Shown: piece by piece, positions 24,327 through 34,021 of the stretch | Layout: every line of letters begins with the position of its first letter | Numbering within the stretch: position 1 is the first letter of the stretch | Source: Actinomycetes bacterium | Lineage (GTDB): Bacteria; Actinomycetota; Acidimicrobiia; Acidimicrobiales; Bog-793 | Direction: 5' to 3' | Assembly: GCA_021797795.1 (NCBI GenBank) | Contig: JAJZZB010000020.1 | Coordinates: 1 to 34,712 of the forward strand | DNA: 34,712 nucleotides | Notes under the pieces: model-generated | Seen by the model: the letters and a program-made list of their open reading frames with translations, nothing else | What the model was told of the DNA's origin: nothing | Database searches by the model: none | Translations under genes and position numbers: made by a program

Positions 24327-24361
24327 TTCGTCCACAGCCTGTGGACGAAGCCTGTGGACAG
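24327..24361. promoter_or_regulatory. Cluster of three DnaA-box-like sites upstream of dnaE
   Basis: TCGTCCACA on the plus strand (24328-24336) and, on the minus strand, TCGTCCACA (24340-24348) and CTGTCCACA (24353-24361) each differ by one base from the actinobacterial DnaA box TTGTCCACA. The first two form a perfect 23-nt palindrome (24327-24349); the last two are direct repeats of GCCTGTGGAC 13 nt apart. The cluster ends 35 nt before the dnaE start, so it may be an operator for DnaA or another regulator. Confidence 0.6.
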
Positions 24362-24396
24362 GGCGTGGGTAACGAGTGCAGGAGGGGTCGAGGCAG

Positions 24397-27300
24397 ATGG
24401 CGACCGGTTCGAGGGATTCCTTCGTCCACCTGCACACCCACACCGAGTACTCGATGCTCGACGGCGCCGCCCGCATCGGTGACGTCGTCGCCGCCGCCGT
24501 CGAGGACGGTCAGCCGGCGCTCGCCATCACCGACCACGGCAACATGTACGGCGTCCTCGACTTCTACAAGGAGTGCCGTTCGAAGGGGATCAACCCGGTC
24601 ATCGGGACCGAGGCCTACATGGCGCGCAGCTCCCGGCACGAGCGGCCGGTCCGCAGGGGCCGCATCGACGACACCGGCGGCGAGGGCGAGCGCGGGGAGA
24701 AGCTCTACTACCACCTCACCCTCCTCGCCGAGACGACCGAGGGCTACCGCAACCTCGTCAAGCTGTCGTCGGCCGCCTACCTCGAGGGCTACTACTACAA
24801 GCCCCGGGTCGACTGGGAGCTGCTCGAGCGCCACCACGAAGGCCTCATCGCCACGACGGGCTGCCTCGGCGGGGTCGTCCTGCAGGCCCTCCTCGCCGGC
24901 CAGCAGGCCGAGGCGAAGGCGCTCGCCGGCCGCCTGCAGGACATCTTCGGGCGCGACAACCTCTTCGTCGAGCTGCAGGACCACGCCCTGGCGGACCAGA
25001 AGCGGACGAACCCGTTGCTCGTCGACATCGCCCGTTCGCTGAACGCCCCGCTCGTCGCCACCAACGACAGCCACTACTGCCGCCGCGAGGACGCCGTCGC
25101 CCACGATGCCCTGTTGTGCGTCCAGACCGGGGCCAACATCGACGACCCGAAGCGCTTCAAGTTCGACGGCAAGGAGCACTACCTGAAGGCGGCCGCCGAG
25201 ATGCGACAGCTGTTCTCCGAGCTCCCCGACGCCTGCGACAACACGCTGTGGATCGCCGAGCGGGCCTTTGTCGAGCTCGAGCTCGGCAAGCCGGCCCTCC
25301 CCCGCTTCCCTGTCCCGCCCGAGTTCGAGCGGTCGAGCTACGAGGAGTCGGCGGAGGCCTACCTCCGCCACCTCACCTACGAGGGGGCGGCCGAGCGCTA
25401 CGGCGCCACGCTCCCGCCCGAGGTGCGCGAGCGGCTCGACTACGAGCTCGGCGTGATCTCGGACATGGCCTTTCCCGCCTACTTCCTCGTCGTCTGGGAC
25501 CTCATCCGCTACGCGAGGGAGGCCGGCATCCGGGTCGGCCCGGGCCGCGGGTCGGCCGCCGGCTGCTGCGTCGCCTACTGCCTTCGGATCGTCGACCTCG
25601 ACCCGATCCGCTACGACCTGCTCTTCGAGCGCTTCCTGAACCCCGGGCGCAAGCAGATGCCCGACATCGACATGGACTTCGACGAGCGCCGCCGGGGGGA
25701 GATGATCCGGTACGCGGCCGAGCGCTACGGCTCTGACCACGTCGCCCAGATCGTCACATTTTCGACGATCAAGGCCCGGGCCGCCGTCCGCGACGCCGCC
25801 CGGGTGCTCGGCTACCCCTACGCCCTCGGCGACCGGATCGCGAAGGCCATGCCGCCGCTCGTCATGGGCCGGGACACCCCCTTGAAGGCCTGCCTCGAGA
25901 AGATCGAGGGCTACGAGGACGGCCACGTGGCAGCCGCCGAGCTGCGCCAGCTCTACGACGAGGACCCCGAGGCCAAGCGGGTCATCGACGTCGCCAAGGG
26001 CCTCGAGAACCTGCGGCGCCAGGACGGGATCCACGCGGCCGCCGTCGTCATCACCGACGAGCCGCTCACCGAGTACCTCCCCGTCCAACGCAAGCCCGAG
26101 CCCGGCCAGCCGCCGGAGGACGCTCCGATCGTCACTCAGTACGAGATGCACGGGGTCGAGGACCTCGGCCTGTTGAAGATGGACTTCCTCGGGCTGCGCA
26201 ACCTGTCGGTGATCGAGATGGCGCTCGACCTGATCGAGCAGAGCACCGGCGAGCGCCTCGACATCGACAACGTCCCCCTCGACGACGAGAAGACCTTCGA
26301 GATGCTGCGCCGGGCCGAGACGATCGGCGTCTTCCAGCTCGAGGGGGGTGCCATGCGGACGACGCTGAGGGCGTTGGCGCCGACCTCCTTCAACGACGTG
26401 GCCGCCCTCGTCGCCCTCTACCGGCCGGGCCCGATGGCGGCCAACATGCACCGGGACTACCCCGAGCTGAAGAACGGGCGCAAGGCGCTCGAGTACCTCC
26501 ATCCCGACATGGAGACGATCCTCGGCGACACCTACGGGCTGATGCTCTACCAGGAGTCGGTCATGCGGGTCGCCCAACGCTTCGCCGGCTACAGCCTCGA
26601 GGAGGCCGACAACCTCCGCAAGGCGTGCGGGAAGAAGATCCGCTCCCTCATCGCGGCCGAGCGGGAGAAGTTCGTGAAGGGCTGCATCGACCAGGGCTAT
26701 GGGGAGAAGCTCGGCACCGACCTGTTCGACATCATCGAGCCCTTCGCCGACTACGCCTTCAACAAGTCGCACTCCTTCGGCTACGGCCTCGTCGTCTACC
26801 AGACCGCCTGGCTGAAGGCGAACCACCCCGTCGAGTACCTGGCTGCCCTCCTCTCCTCGGTGAAGGACGACAAGGACAAGACGGCGGTCTACCTCTCCGA
26901 GTGCCGGGCACTCGGCATCGAGGTCCGTTGCCCCGACATCAACGCCTCGATGTCGAACTTCACGACGCTGCCGGCGGACGAGGCGGCGAACCGCCCGGCA
27001 GGGCGGAGAGGCAACTCGCCCGGTGTCATCACCTTCGGGCTCTCGGCCGTCCGCAACGTCGGCTCCGCCCTCGTCGAGCTCATCGTGAAGGAGCGGGACG
27101 CGAGCGGGCCCTTCGCCGACTTCTACGACTTCTGCCAGCGGGTGGACCCGAGCGTGCTCAACAAGCGGGCCGTCGAGTCACTCGCCAAGGCCGGCGCCTT
27201 CGACTCCTTCGGCCACTCCCGCCAGGGGCTCTGCCTCGTCGCCGACGACATCATCGACCGGACGCTCACCCGGAGGAGAGAGAAGGAGCAGGGGATCGCC

Positions 27301-28047
27301 ACCCTCTTCTCGGTCCTCGTGCCCGAGGAAGGTGAGAGCGAGCACGCCTTCGACGACACGCGCGTGCCGATCCCCGAGACCGAGTTCCAGAAGTCCGAGC
27401 GGCTCGGCTTCGAGAAGGAGATGCTCGGACTGTACGTCTCGGACCACCCACTGCTCGGTCTCGAGCACGCCCTCCGCCGACTCGCCGAACACCGCGTACG
27501 CGACGTCCTCGAATCGCAGTCGGGAGGGGCCGCCGGCTACTCGCCCGACGGCGGGCCGGCCACACTCGGCTCCGTCACGACCGGCGGCATCGTCACGGGC
27601 CTCACCCGCCGCTACACCCGCCGGGGAGAGCTGATGGCGAGCTTCACCCTGGAGGACCTCGAGGCGGCCGTCGAGGTGATGGTCTTCCCGAAGACGATGC
27701 AGGAGTACGGCGGCCTGCTCGAGGAGGACGCCGTCGTGGTCCTCCGGGCCCGCCTCGACACCCGGGAGGAGCAGGTGAAGCTGATCGTGCTCGAGGTCCG
27801 CCGCCCCGAGCTCGTCCCGGCCGACGACGGGGCGCCGATCGTCGTCACGCTCCCCCTCCACCGCCTCACAGACTCGATGGTCCGCCAGCTGAAAGAGCTC
27901 GTCGTGGACCACCCCGGTCCTGCTCCCATCCACCTGAAGGTCGGGGCGAAGGAGCTCCGCCTCCCCTCCCAGTTCAACGTCGACCCCCGCGGGGGGATCA
28001 TCGGTGCGCTGAAGGAGCTCTTCGGCGGGAGCGCCGTCGCCTCCTGA
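24397..28047 (+). CDS. dnaE: DNA polymerase III alpha subunit DnaE
   Basis: Replicative DNA polymerase catalytic subunit, 1216 residues. Domains in order: the PHP domain at the N-terminus (HLHTHTEYSMLDG, then ITDHGNMYG), the polymerase core with GRGSAAG (about 381) and PDIDMDFDE (about 421), a middle finger region (FNKSHSFGYG), and a C-terminal OB-fold (GGIVTGLTRRYTRRGELMASF) near residue 1065. The ATG at 24397 is chosen because AGGAGGGG lies 9 nt upstream; a GTG at 24376 has no ribosome site. It follows a cluster of DnaA-like boxes. Length and features match actinobacterial DnaE1, the essential polymerase. Confidence 0.98.
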   Translation: MATGSRDSFVHLHTHTEYSMLDGAARIGDVVAAAVEDGQPALAITDHGNMYGVLDFYKECRSKGINPVIGTEAYMARSSRHERPVRRGRIDDTGGEGERGEKLYYHLTLLAETTEGYRNLVKLSSAAYLEGYYYKPRVDWELLERHHEGLIATTGCLGGVVLQALLAGQQAEAKALAGRLQDIFGRDNLFVELQDHALADQKRTNPLLVDIARSLNAPLVATNDSHYCRREDAVAHDALLCVQTGANIDDPKRFKFDGKEHYLKAAAEMRQLFSELPDACDNTLWIAERAFVELELGKPALPRFPVPPEFERSSYEESAEAYLRHLTYEGAAERYGATLPPEVRERLDYELGVISDMAFPAYFLVVWDLIRYAREAGIRVGPGRGSAAGCCVAYCLRIVDLDPIRYDLLFERFLNPGRKQMPDIDMDFDERRRGEMIRYAAERYGSDHVAQIVTFSTIKARAAVRDAARVLGYPYALGDRIAKAMPPLVMGRDTPLKACLEKIEGYEDGHVAAAELRQLYDEDPEAKRVIDVAKGLENLRRQDGIHAAAVVITDEPLTEYLPVQRKPEPGQPPEDAPIVTQYEMHGVEDLGLLKMDFLGLRNLSVIEMALDLIEQSTGERLDIDNVPLDDEKTFEMLRRAETIGVFQLEGGAMRTTLRALAPTSFNDVAALVALYRPGPMAANMHRDYPELKNGRKALEYLHPDMETILGDTYGLMLYQESVMRVAQRFAGYSLEEADNLRKACGKKIRSLIAAEREKFVKGCIDQGYGEKLGTDLFDIIEPFADYAFNKSHSFGYGLVVYQTAWLKANHPVEYLAALLSSVKDDKDKTAVYLSECRALGIEVRCPDINASMSNFTTLPADEAANRPAGRRGNSPGVITFGLSAVRNVGSALVELIVKERDASGPFADFYDFCQRVDPSVLNKRAVESLAKAGAFDSFGHSRQGLCLVADDIIDRTLTRRREKEQGIATLFSVLVPEEGESEHAFDDTRVPIPETEFQKSERLGFEKEMLGLYVSDHPLLGLEHALRRLAEHRVRDVLESQSGGAAGYSPDGGPATLGSVTTGGIVTGLTRRYTRRGELMASFTLEDLEAAVEVMVFPKTMQEYGGLLEEDAVVVLRARLDTREEQVKLIVLEVRRPELVPADDGAPIVVTLPLHRLTDSMVRQLKELVVDHPGPAPIHLKVGAKELRLPSQFNVDPRGGIIGALKELFGGSAVAS

Positions 28048-28065
28048 GGCGGGCGAGGCCTGGAA

Positions 28066-28085
28066 GAGCCGTCCTTCGACGGTTT
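28066..28085 (+). terminator. Possible dnaE terminator
   Basis: A hairpin 18 nt after the dnaE stop has a 5-bp core (CCGTC / GACGG, CTTC loop), extended by G-T and A-T pairs, and runs into TTTGG. The T-run is short, so termination may be partial. Confidence 0.4.
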
Positions 28086-28143
28086 GGCTCATCGGCGGCC
28101 CGTCAGCAGGCGGCTGACGGGGAGGCCCGGCATCGACCCATAG

Positions 28144-28575
28144 GTCCTCGACGACCGTCCGACCGCCGCCCGGCCCGCCACGCTGCAGCCGGACGGGATC
28201 AGCAGCTGGCTCGGCGGGGCGTGGTCGGACGTCCTCCGCTGCCTCGGACGTGACGGGGCTGCCCCGACCGGCCCGCCGCCGGCCCGCTTCCACCGCCTCC
28301 ACGCCGCCGATTCGACGTCGAGAGCGGGTTCCAAGTGGGGGGCGGGACCCGGGCGGCAGCCCTCTCGCCCCCCGGCCACGTGGCCACCACCCGTCCACGC
28401 CGGCTCCTACGACCACGTGGAGCCGGTCTGCGAGCGGCTCGACGAAAGAGGGGCGTACCGGCGGAGCTCCCGGGCGATCTACGACAGCGTTCCCGAGACC
28501 GAGCGCGGTCACCCGACGTGGCAGACCGAGCTCCTCAAGCTGCACCACCAGGCGCGTCGGCGCCTAGCCAGCTGA
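28144..28575 (+). pseudogene. Frameshifted GyrI-like (effector-binding domain) gene remnant
   Basis: Three open stretches in two frames join into one GyrI-like/AraC effector-binding domain. Frame 1 reads VLDDRPTAARPATLQ...WSDVLRCLG...PTGPPPARFH; from about 28311 the next frame reads FDVESGFQVGG and AAALSPPGHVATT; after about 28392 the first frame resumes HAGSYDHVEPVCERL ... ETERGHPTWQTELL. The pattern fits a 1-nt loss near 28310 and a 1-nt gain near 28392. A TAG stands at 28141-28143 where the N-terminus should continue and no start is visible. So it is either a decayed gene or a region of sequence error. Such domains bind small hydrophobic or cationic ligands. Confidence 0.72.
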
Positions 28576-28607
28576 GTCCCTCGCTTCCCCGTTTCCCCTG
28601 GCCGTAG

Positions 28608-28653
28608 CGGCGGGGTCGCCTCGCGCGGGCAATCGGGCGTGGCGACCCCGCCG
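28608..28653. repeat. 13-bp inverted repeat between GyrI-like remnant and next gene
   Basis: A perfect 13-bp inverted repeat (CGGCGGGGTCGCC and its complement) has a 20-nt loop. Neither strand shows a T-run after it. It lies about 10 nt before a TAGAAT (28664-28669) that could be the -10 for the gene at 28810. It may be a terminator-like element or a regulator site. Confidence 0.55.
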
Positions 28654-28809
28654 TCGTTGGGCGTAGAATGTTGCGAGCCCAGGCGGGCGTGGTGCGTGAC
28701 CGACGCACATGACCCCCTGGCACAGCCACCTGTGGTGGGCGCCTCCGCGTGGGTGCTCAGCCCGGGGGCACTCAGAACAGTGCGACGGTCACGGGAGCAC
28801 GATACGCAT

Positions 28810-29493
28810 ATGTCCAACGGCATCGAGGTCTCCACGAAGGATTGCACGGCGCTCACCGACGCCGAGCTCGCCGAGATGGCGGACCTGTCGACCGCCTCGC
28901 GGGCGGCGGCGTTCAGCGTCGGTTTCCTCTCCAAGCAGCGCGAGGAGTGGGTCCTCGTCACCCACGCCCGCGAGGAGGGGAAGCTGCGCGGCTACGCCCT
29001 GTCGACCCTCGAGCGCATCGGAGGGACCCCGAGCCTTCTCATCGGCCTCGCCTCGTTCACCCGCACCCGCTGCGCCCCCCAGTGCGTCGACGCCGTCATG
29101 CACGACCTCTACCGGCGGGCGGTGCTCGCCTTCCCCGACGAGGACGTCCTCGTCGGTACCCGCCTCGCCCACCCCGCCGGCTACCGGGCCTTCGTCGGGC
29201 TGGAGGAGATCGTCCCGCGCCCAGAGCACAAGGCGACCGGCGAGGAGCGGGCCTGGGGCCGCCGCCTCGCCAAGCGCTTCGGCGCCGAGGGGCGGCTCGA
29301 CGACCGCACGTTCATCATCACCGGGGACGAGGAGATGGCCGGCCTGTTCGACTTCGAGCCCGCCAAGGAGCCGAAGGAGGCAGCGCTGTTCGAAGCCGCC
29401 TTCGCCGAGCTCGAGGCGGGCCGCTACGACACCCAGGTCGCCTTCGGCTGGGCGATGGCGGAGGCGCTCGCCGAGGGAGCCCTGCCGAAGTAG
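28810..29493 (+). CDS. Uncharacterised protein, possibly GNAT-like
   Basis: Protein of 227 residues. The N-terminal two-thirds (ALTDAELAEMADLSTASRAAAFSVGF, EEWVLVTHAREEGKLRGYALSTLERI, SLLIGLASF, AHPAGYRAFVGLEEIVPRP) have the helix-strand pattern and late G-Y-R-A-F of acetyltransferase-like folds, but no clear acetyl-CoA loop is visible. The C-terminus is helical and acidic. The ATG at 28810 is chosen as the start of recognisable protein; GGGAG lies 13 nt upstream, which is far. The open frame extends back to 28639 but those residues look non-coding. Function unknown. Confidence 0.65.
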   Translation: MSNGIEVSTKDCTALTDAELAEMADLSTASRAAAFSVGFLSKQREEWVLVTHAREEGKLRGYALSTLERIGGTPSLLIGLASFTRTRCAPQCVDAVMHDLYRRAVLAFPDEDVLVGTRLAHPAGYRAFVGLEEIVPRPEHKATGEERAWGRRLAKRFGAEGRLDDRTFIITGDEEMAGLFDFEPAKEPKEAALFEAAFAELEAGRYDTQVAFGWAMAEALAEGALPK

Positions 29494-29579
29494 CCGCCCT
29501 CGCGGGGTCCCGCGTCGGTGGTAGCCACCACAGCGGGTATCCACCGCGCCGGACCGTCGTCGGGCCACACTGTCGGGCC

Positions 29580-30515
29580 GTGACGCTCGCCCTCGTCCTC
29601 GGTGCCGGCGGACTCGTCGGCATCGCCCATCACGCCGGGGTCCTCGCCGCCCTCGAGGAGGAGCTCGGCCTCGGCGAGGAGCGCATCGACCTCGTTGTCG
29701 GCACCTCCGCCGGCAGCGCCGTCGGCGCCTACCTCAGGGCGGGCTACCGACCCGACCAGCTGATGGAGCGGACGGCTGACCTCGGGGCGGCTGCGCCCGC
29801 CGTCCTGGCGGAAGGTCCGCTCGCGCTGCTGCGCCATGGGATCGGCTCGGCCTACGTTCTCGCACGGGCCTCGGTGCGGGTTCCGAGCCTTCTCTCGCTG
29901 TCGCCCTTCCCGAGCCTCCGCCGCGCCTTCCCGGGCGGGCTCGTCTCGATGGGGGACGGCATGGGCATCCTCGAGCGGGAGCTCCCCCGCGCCTGGCCGG
30001 CCCGTGACCTCTGGCTCGCCTCCTACGACCTCGTCTCCCGCCGCCGCGTCGTGCTCGGTCGCGGGCACTCGCCCTACACCGGCCTGCCCGAGGCGGTGCG
30101 GGCCTCGTGCGCCATCCCGGGCGTCTACCTCCCGGTGCATGTCGGCGGGAGCGTCCTCGTCGACGGGGGTGCCTGGTCGCTCACGAACCTCGACCTGGCG
30201 GCGACGGCCGGCGCCACCCGCGTGGTCTGCATCGCCCCGATGGCCTACGACCCCGACCGGCCGCCCGACGCCGGCAACCGACTGGCCCGGGAGGTGGCGA
30301 CCCGCCTCCTCGCCCGGGAGACCGCACGCCTCCGGCGGCAGGGAACCGAGGTGCTCGTGCTCTCCCCCGGCCCGGCCGAGGTGAAGGCCCAGGGGCTCAA
30401 CCTGATGCGAACGAGCGGGCTCGAGAAGGTTGCCGCCATCGCCTTCGCCGAGACGACGGCGTCGCTGCGGCACTCGCCGCAGGCGAGCGCATGGCGCGAC
30501 GAGCTGGTCGCCTGA
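29580..30515 (+). CDS. Patatin-like phospholipase
   Basis: Serine lipase/esterase of the patatin family, 311 residues. The oxyanion loop GAGGLVG is at residues 8-14, the nucleophile Ser43 in GTSAG, and the partner Asp195 in VDGGAW, forming the Ser-Asp dyad. There is no signal peptide, so it is probably cytoplasmic or bound to the inner face of the membrane. The GTG at 29580 lets the protein begin just before the oxyanion loop, as usual. It may cleave acyl chains from membrane lipids; the natural substrate is unknown. Confidence 0.9.
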   Translation: MTLALVLGAGGLVGIAHHAGVLAALEEELGLGEERIDLVVGTSAGSAVGAYLRAGYRPDQLMERTADLGAAAPAVLAEGPLALLRHGIGSAYVLARASVRVPSLLSLSPFPSLRRAFPGGLVSMGDGMGILERELPRAWPARDLWLASYDLVSRRRVVLGRGHSPYTGLPEAVRASCAIPGVYLPVHVGGSVLVDGGAWSLTNLDLAATAGATRVVCIAPMAYDPDRPPDAGNRLAREVATRLLARETARLRRQGTEVLVLSPGPAEVKAQGLNLMRTSGLEKVAAIAFAETTASLRHSPQASAWRDELVA

Positions 30516-30521
30516 GGGGAC

Positions 30522-31274
30522 TCAGAGCTCGGGGAGGACGCCGAGGACGACCTTTCGCACCTGGCTGCCCGCAGGACGATCGAAGCCGGCAACGAGGTAG
30601 ACCGGCACCGTCGGCTCGATGCCAGGGCCGACGACGGCGGTCCGCAGCGCCCGGGCGTGCGCCGCCCTCCCGCGCTTCGGCGTCCGTCCAGCGGCCGTCG
30701 GGAGATGTCCCTGCTGTAGCCAGGCACTGGCGCCGGCGCCGAGCGGGAGGGCGTGGGCGTGGTCCCCGAGGAGGAAGTGGGCGATGCCCGGGTTCTCGCC
30801 GACCAGGCGCACCCGGCCGCCGGTCGGTGCGAGGACGACCACGGACGGCCTCCTTGCCTCCAGGTCGACGAAGGAGACCGACGGGCCGAGGCTACCGAGG
30901 AGGCCGCCCTCGTCGTCGCGGCGGGCGACGCCGTCAAGGAGGCGGCGCAGCGAGCGCCGGCTCGGGCGGCTCCCCTCGATCGCCCCGGCCAGCTCGACCG
31001 CTTCGGGCCGCGAGGGGTCCCAGGGGTCGACGGTCGGCGCCAGGGTGAGCTCGATCGGCGCCAGGGGCTCGGCGAGGAGGGCCGGGGCCGCCTCCTCGAA
31101 CCCGGGCGTACTCCTGATGAGCGCTCCGGTGGCGAGGTCCATCACTACCCAGTCGGGAGCGGGCGCGAGTAGGACGCAGTGCAGCGTGGCGTCCGGCTCG
31201 TCGAGCCTCTTGCGGCCGGGAACGAGGCCCCGAGCCACCTGCGGGGGCCTCGTGCGCGTCACGGCGACCATCAT
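30522..31274 (-). CDS. Uncharacterised protein
   Basis: Protein of 250 residues that I do not recognise. It contains LHCVLLAPAPDWVVMDLATGALIRS near the N-terminus, a run of hydrophobic strands (ARRPSVVVLAPTGGRVRLVG, IAHFLLGDHAHALPLGAG) and an ending of VPVYLVAGFDRP and KVVLGVLPEL. No membrane segment or signal peptide is seen. It starts at the first of two ATG codons at 31274. Its stop is 6 nt from the convergent patatin gene and it follows the thioredoxin-domain gene on the same strand by 83 nt. Confidence 0.65.
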   Translation of the reverse strand: MMVAVTRTRPPQVARGLVPGRKRLDEPDATLHCVLLAPAPDWVVMDLATGALIRSTPGFEEAAPALLAEPLAPIELTLAPTVDPWDPSRPEAVELAGAIEGSRPSRRSLRRLLDGVARRDDEGGLLGSLGPSVSFVDLEARRPSVVVLAPTGGRVRLVGENPGIAHFLLGDHAHALPLGAGASAWLQQGHLPTAAGRTPKRGRAAHARALRTAVVGPGIEPTVPVYLVAGFDRPAGSQVRKVVLGVLPEL

Positions 31275-31357
31275 GGCGCGCGCCCCGTAGGCCCCGCGTG
31301 CTCTTTCGGCTGTGATGCGCCCTTCGCCGGGAAAATTCTCCGCAGCCGCCGGATCCG

Positions 31358-33427
31358 CTAGGCCGGGGTAACCCCGAGCAGCTCGAGCTCCTGCTCCACC
31401 TCGGCGACCGTGCGGGCCGGCAGGCGGCAGACACCCGCCCGGCAGACGTAGACCGCCTCGGTCTCTCTGCCCTCGAGCAGCGGGAGCACGGGAGCGGAGT
31501 CATCCGGGCGGCCTGCCCGCCACTCGTAGACGGCGGTGGGCAGGAACCGGCGCCGCAGGTCAGGCAGCAGCTCGGCTCCCGCCCCGACGGCCGCCACCTC
31601 CACCATCCCTCCCGTCACGAGCTCGGCGCCCCAGAGCAGCTCGGGAACGGCGGTCGGCGCACGGGTGATCAGCTCGCGTGCCCCCTCGACGATGCGTCCG
31701 GCCGCTTCGGTGAGCGCCGGGTCGTCGAGGAGAGCGCCGAGACGGGCGAGGCCGATCGCCCCGACGGCCGCCGCGCTCGGGATCACCCCGTCCCCGCTCT
31801 CCGACGGCCGGACGACGAGCGCCTCGCCGCCCGCACGGGTCGTGAAGACCGCCCCCGTCTCCTGGTCGACGAAGTCGCCGAGCAGCTCGTCGGCAAGCGA
31901 GCGCGCCGAGGCGAGATGGCTCGGGCGGCCCGTCAGCTGGAACAGCTCCACCAGCGCGACCACAAGCCAGGCGACGTCGGCGGCGAAGCCCGGGATCGGC
32001 GGCCGTCCGTCGTGGCGGACCGCCCGGGGCGTCACTCCCCCGTTTCTCGCCCGGGCCTCGAGGAGGACCGCTGCGATCTGTTCGGCGGCCGACCGGTAGG
32101 TCTCGTCGCCGGTCGCCGCCGCCGCCTCGGCGAGGACGGAGCAGGCCATGGCGTTCCACTCGACGAGCACCTTGTCGTCGAGACCCGGGCGCACCCGGTC
32201 CTCTCGCCGCGCGGCGAGCAGCTCCCGGGCCCGCTCGATCTCTGGCGGCCGGGCAAGCACGCCCCGCCTGGCGGCGACGAGGATGTTCCGGCCTTCGAAG
32301 TTGCCGCCCTCTGTAACGCCGTACCAGGAGGCAGCCGGCCCGGCGAGCTCGGGCCCGAGCACCTCGGTGAGCTCGTCGGGTGTCCAGACGTAGAAACGGC
32401 CTTCCTCGCCTTCGGAGTCGGCATCCTCGGCGGATGAGAGCGCTCCCGACCCGTGGGCGAGACGGGACAGGACGTACCCGAGCGTCTCGTCGAGCACCTG
32501 GCGCCAGCGCTCGTCACCGGTCATCTGCCATGCGTGGAGGTGGACGCGGGCCAGCAGGGCCTGGTCGTAGAGCATCTTCTCGAAGTGCGGGACGGCCCAG
32601 GACCGGTCGACCGAGTAGCGGCTGAAGCCGCCGCCGAGGTGGTCGTAGATGCCCCCGGAGTCCATCGCCTCGAGGGTCGCAAGCACCATCTCGAGGGGGG
32701 AGGGTCCCGCCTCCGGGCGGACGCCGGAGGCCGCCGCCCGGAGCAGCAGGTCGAGGAGGAGCGGCTGGGGGAACTTCGGCGCCGAGCCGAACCCTCCGTG
32801 CTCCTCGTCGAAGAGCTCGGCGAGACGCCCGCAGGCCTCCCCGATCGCCCGGCGGACCTCCTCGGAGCCGAGCAGCGAGCCGGCCTGCCCCCCGCCGGAC
32901 ACCGCCGCGGGCGGCTGCAGCCGCCCGGCGACGGCGCCGGCAAGAGAGTCGGCCTGCGACTCGACGTCGGCGCGGCGGTTGGACCAGACGTCGGCGACGG
33001 CGCCCAGCACCTGGCGGAACGACGGCATGCCCTGGCGGGGAGCGTTCGGGAAGTAGGTGCCGGCGAAAAAGGGACGCCCGTCGGGGGTGGCGAAGACGCT
33101 CATCGGCCAGCCGCCCTGCCCGGTGGCGGCGACGACGGCCTCCATGTAGACGGAGTCGACGTCGGGTCGCTCCTCCCGGTCAACCTTCACCGCCACGACC
33201 GTCTCGTTCATCTGGCGGGCCGTCTCGGGGTCGGAGAAGGACTCGCGCGCCATGACGTGGCACCAGTGGCAGGACGAGTAGCCGATCGAGAGGAAGAGCG
33301 GGCGGTCGAGCTCTCTCGCCCGCCGGAGTGCCTCCTCCCCCCAGGGGTACCAGTCGACGGGATCGAAGCGGTGCTGGCGCAGGTAGGGGCTCTGCTCGGC
33401 TGCGAGCCGGTTCTCCGTAGCGCTCAT
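31358..33427 (-). CDS. YyaL/DUF255 thioredoxin-domain protein
   Basis: Protein of 689 residues with an N-terminal thioredoxin-like domain and a C-terminal (alpha/alpha)6 barrel. It begins [28 protein letters not shown], the family signature, and has CHWC at residues 53-56 as the redox motif. Further family marks are [41 protein letters not shown] and [12 protein letters not shown]. The barrel resembles glycosidases and epimerases, but the reaction is not known for bacterial members. No signal peptide is seen, so it is probably cytoplasmic. It is divergent from the SDR gene with only 24 nt between starts. Confidence 0.93.
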   Translation of the reverse strand: MSATENRLAAEQSPYLRQHRFDPVDWYPWGEEALRRARELDRPLFLSIGYSSCHWCHVMARESFSDPETARQMNETVVAVKVDREERPDVDSVYMEAVVAATGQGGWPMSVFATPDGRPFFAGTYFPNAPRQGMPSFRQVLGAVADVWSNRRADVESQADSLAGAVAGRLQPPAAVSGGGQAGSLLGSEEVRRAIGEACGRLAELFDEEHGGFGSAPKFPQPLLLDLLLRAAASGVRPEAGPSPLEMVLATLEAMDSGGIYDHLGGGFSRYSVDRSWAVPHFEKMLYDQALLARVHLHAWQMTGDERWRQVLDETLGYVLSRLAHGSGALSSAEDADSEGEEGRFYVWTPDELTEVLGPELAGPAASWYGVTEGGNFEGRNILVAARRGVLARPPEIERARELLAARREDRVRPGLDDKVLVEWNAMACSVLAEAAAATGDETYRSAAEQIAAVLLEARARNGGVTPRAVRHDGRPPIPGFAADVAWLVVALVELFQLTGRPSHLASARSLADELLGDFVDQETGAVFTTRAGGEALVVRPSESGDGVIPSAAAVGAIGLARLGALLDDPALTEAAGRIVEGARELITRAPTAVPELLWGAELVTGGMVEVAAVGAGAELLPDLRRRFLPTAVYEWRAGRPDDSAPVLPLLEGRETEAVYVCRAGVCRLPARTVAEVEQELELLGVTPA

Positions 33428-33451
33428 CTCTCGCAAATTAGGGTGAGTCGC

Positions 33452-34021
33452 ATGGAGCTCAGGTTGGACGGCAAGGTGGCGCTGATCACGGGCGGCTCGC
33501 GGGGCATCCGGCTCGCGACCGCCAAGCGCTTCGCCGAGGCAGGAGCCCGGGTGATGATCACCTCGCGCAACGAGGAGGCTCTCGAGAAGGCCACGAACGA
33601 GATCCCGGGCGAGGCAGCGTGGTTCGTCGCCAACGCCGGCGAGCCGGATCAGGCGAAGGCATGTTTCGAGGCGACGATGGAGCGCTGCGGTTCGATCGAC
33701 ATCCTCGTCAACAACGCAGGGACCAACGCCTACTTCGGACCGATCGCCGAGATCGACCTGCCCCGGGCCACCAAGACCGTCCAGCTCAACCAGATGGCAG
33801 TCCTCGTCTGGAGCCAGCTTGCGGCCTCGGCCTCGATGAGGGCGAACGGCGGCTCCATCATCAACATGGCCTCGATCGGCGGCTACCAGGCGGAGCCCGG
33901 GATCGGCTGGTACAACGTCACCAAGGCCGCCGTCATCCACCTCACGAGGCAGCCCGCCGGCGAGCTCGGCCCTGAGGTGAGGGTGAACGCCATCGCTCCG
34001 GGTGACCTGTGTCCGAGTTAA
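33452..34021 (+). pseudogene. SDR oxidoreductase truncated by an insertion sequence
   Basis: Short-chain dehydrogenase cut to 189 residues instead of about 250. The core is present: [33 protein letters not shown] and the catalytic YNVTK. It reads well to VNAIAPG and then turns into insertion-sequence DNA, ending DLCPS. The nucleotide motif is GGSRGIRLA, with Arg in place of the last Gly of TGxxxGxG, and RQPAGEL has Pro where a helix-forming Leu is usual. So the copy is probably inactive. Its substrate is unknown. Confidence 0.85.

Noticed and set aside
24313-26826. An 837-codon open frame antisense to dnaE
   Set aside because: High-GC shadow frame with no recognisable domain, fully overlapping the strongly conserved dnaE.
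28639-28809. A 57-residue N-terminal extension of the protein starting at 28810
   Set aside because: The added residues look non-coding and would start within the 13-bp inverted repeat; a promoter-like TAGAAT also lies inside this part.
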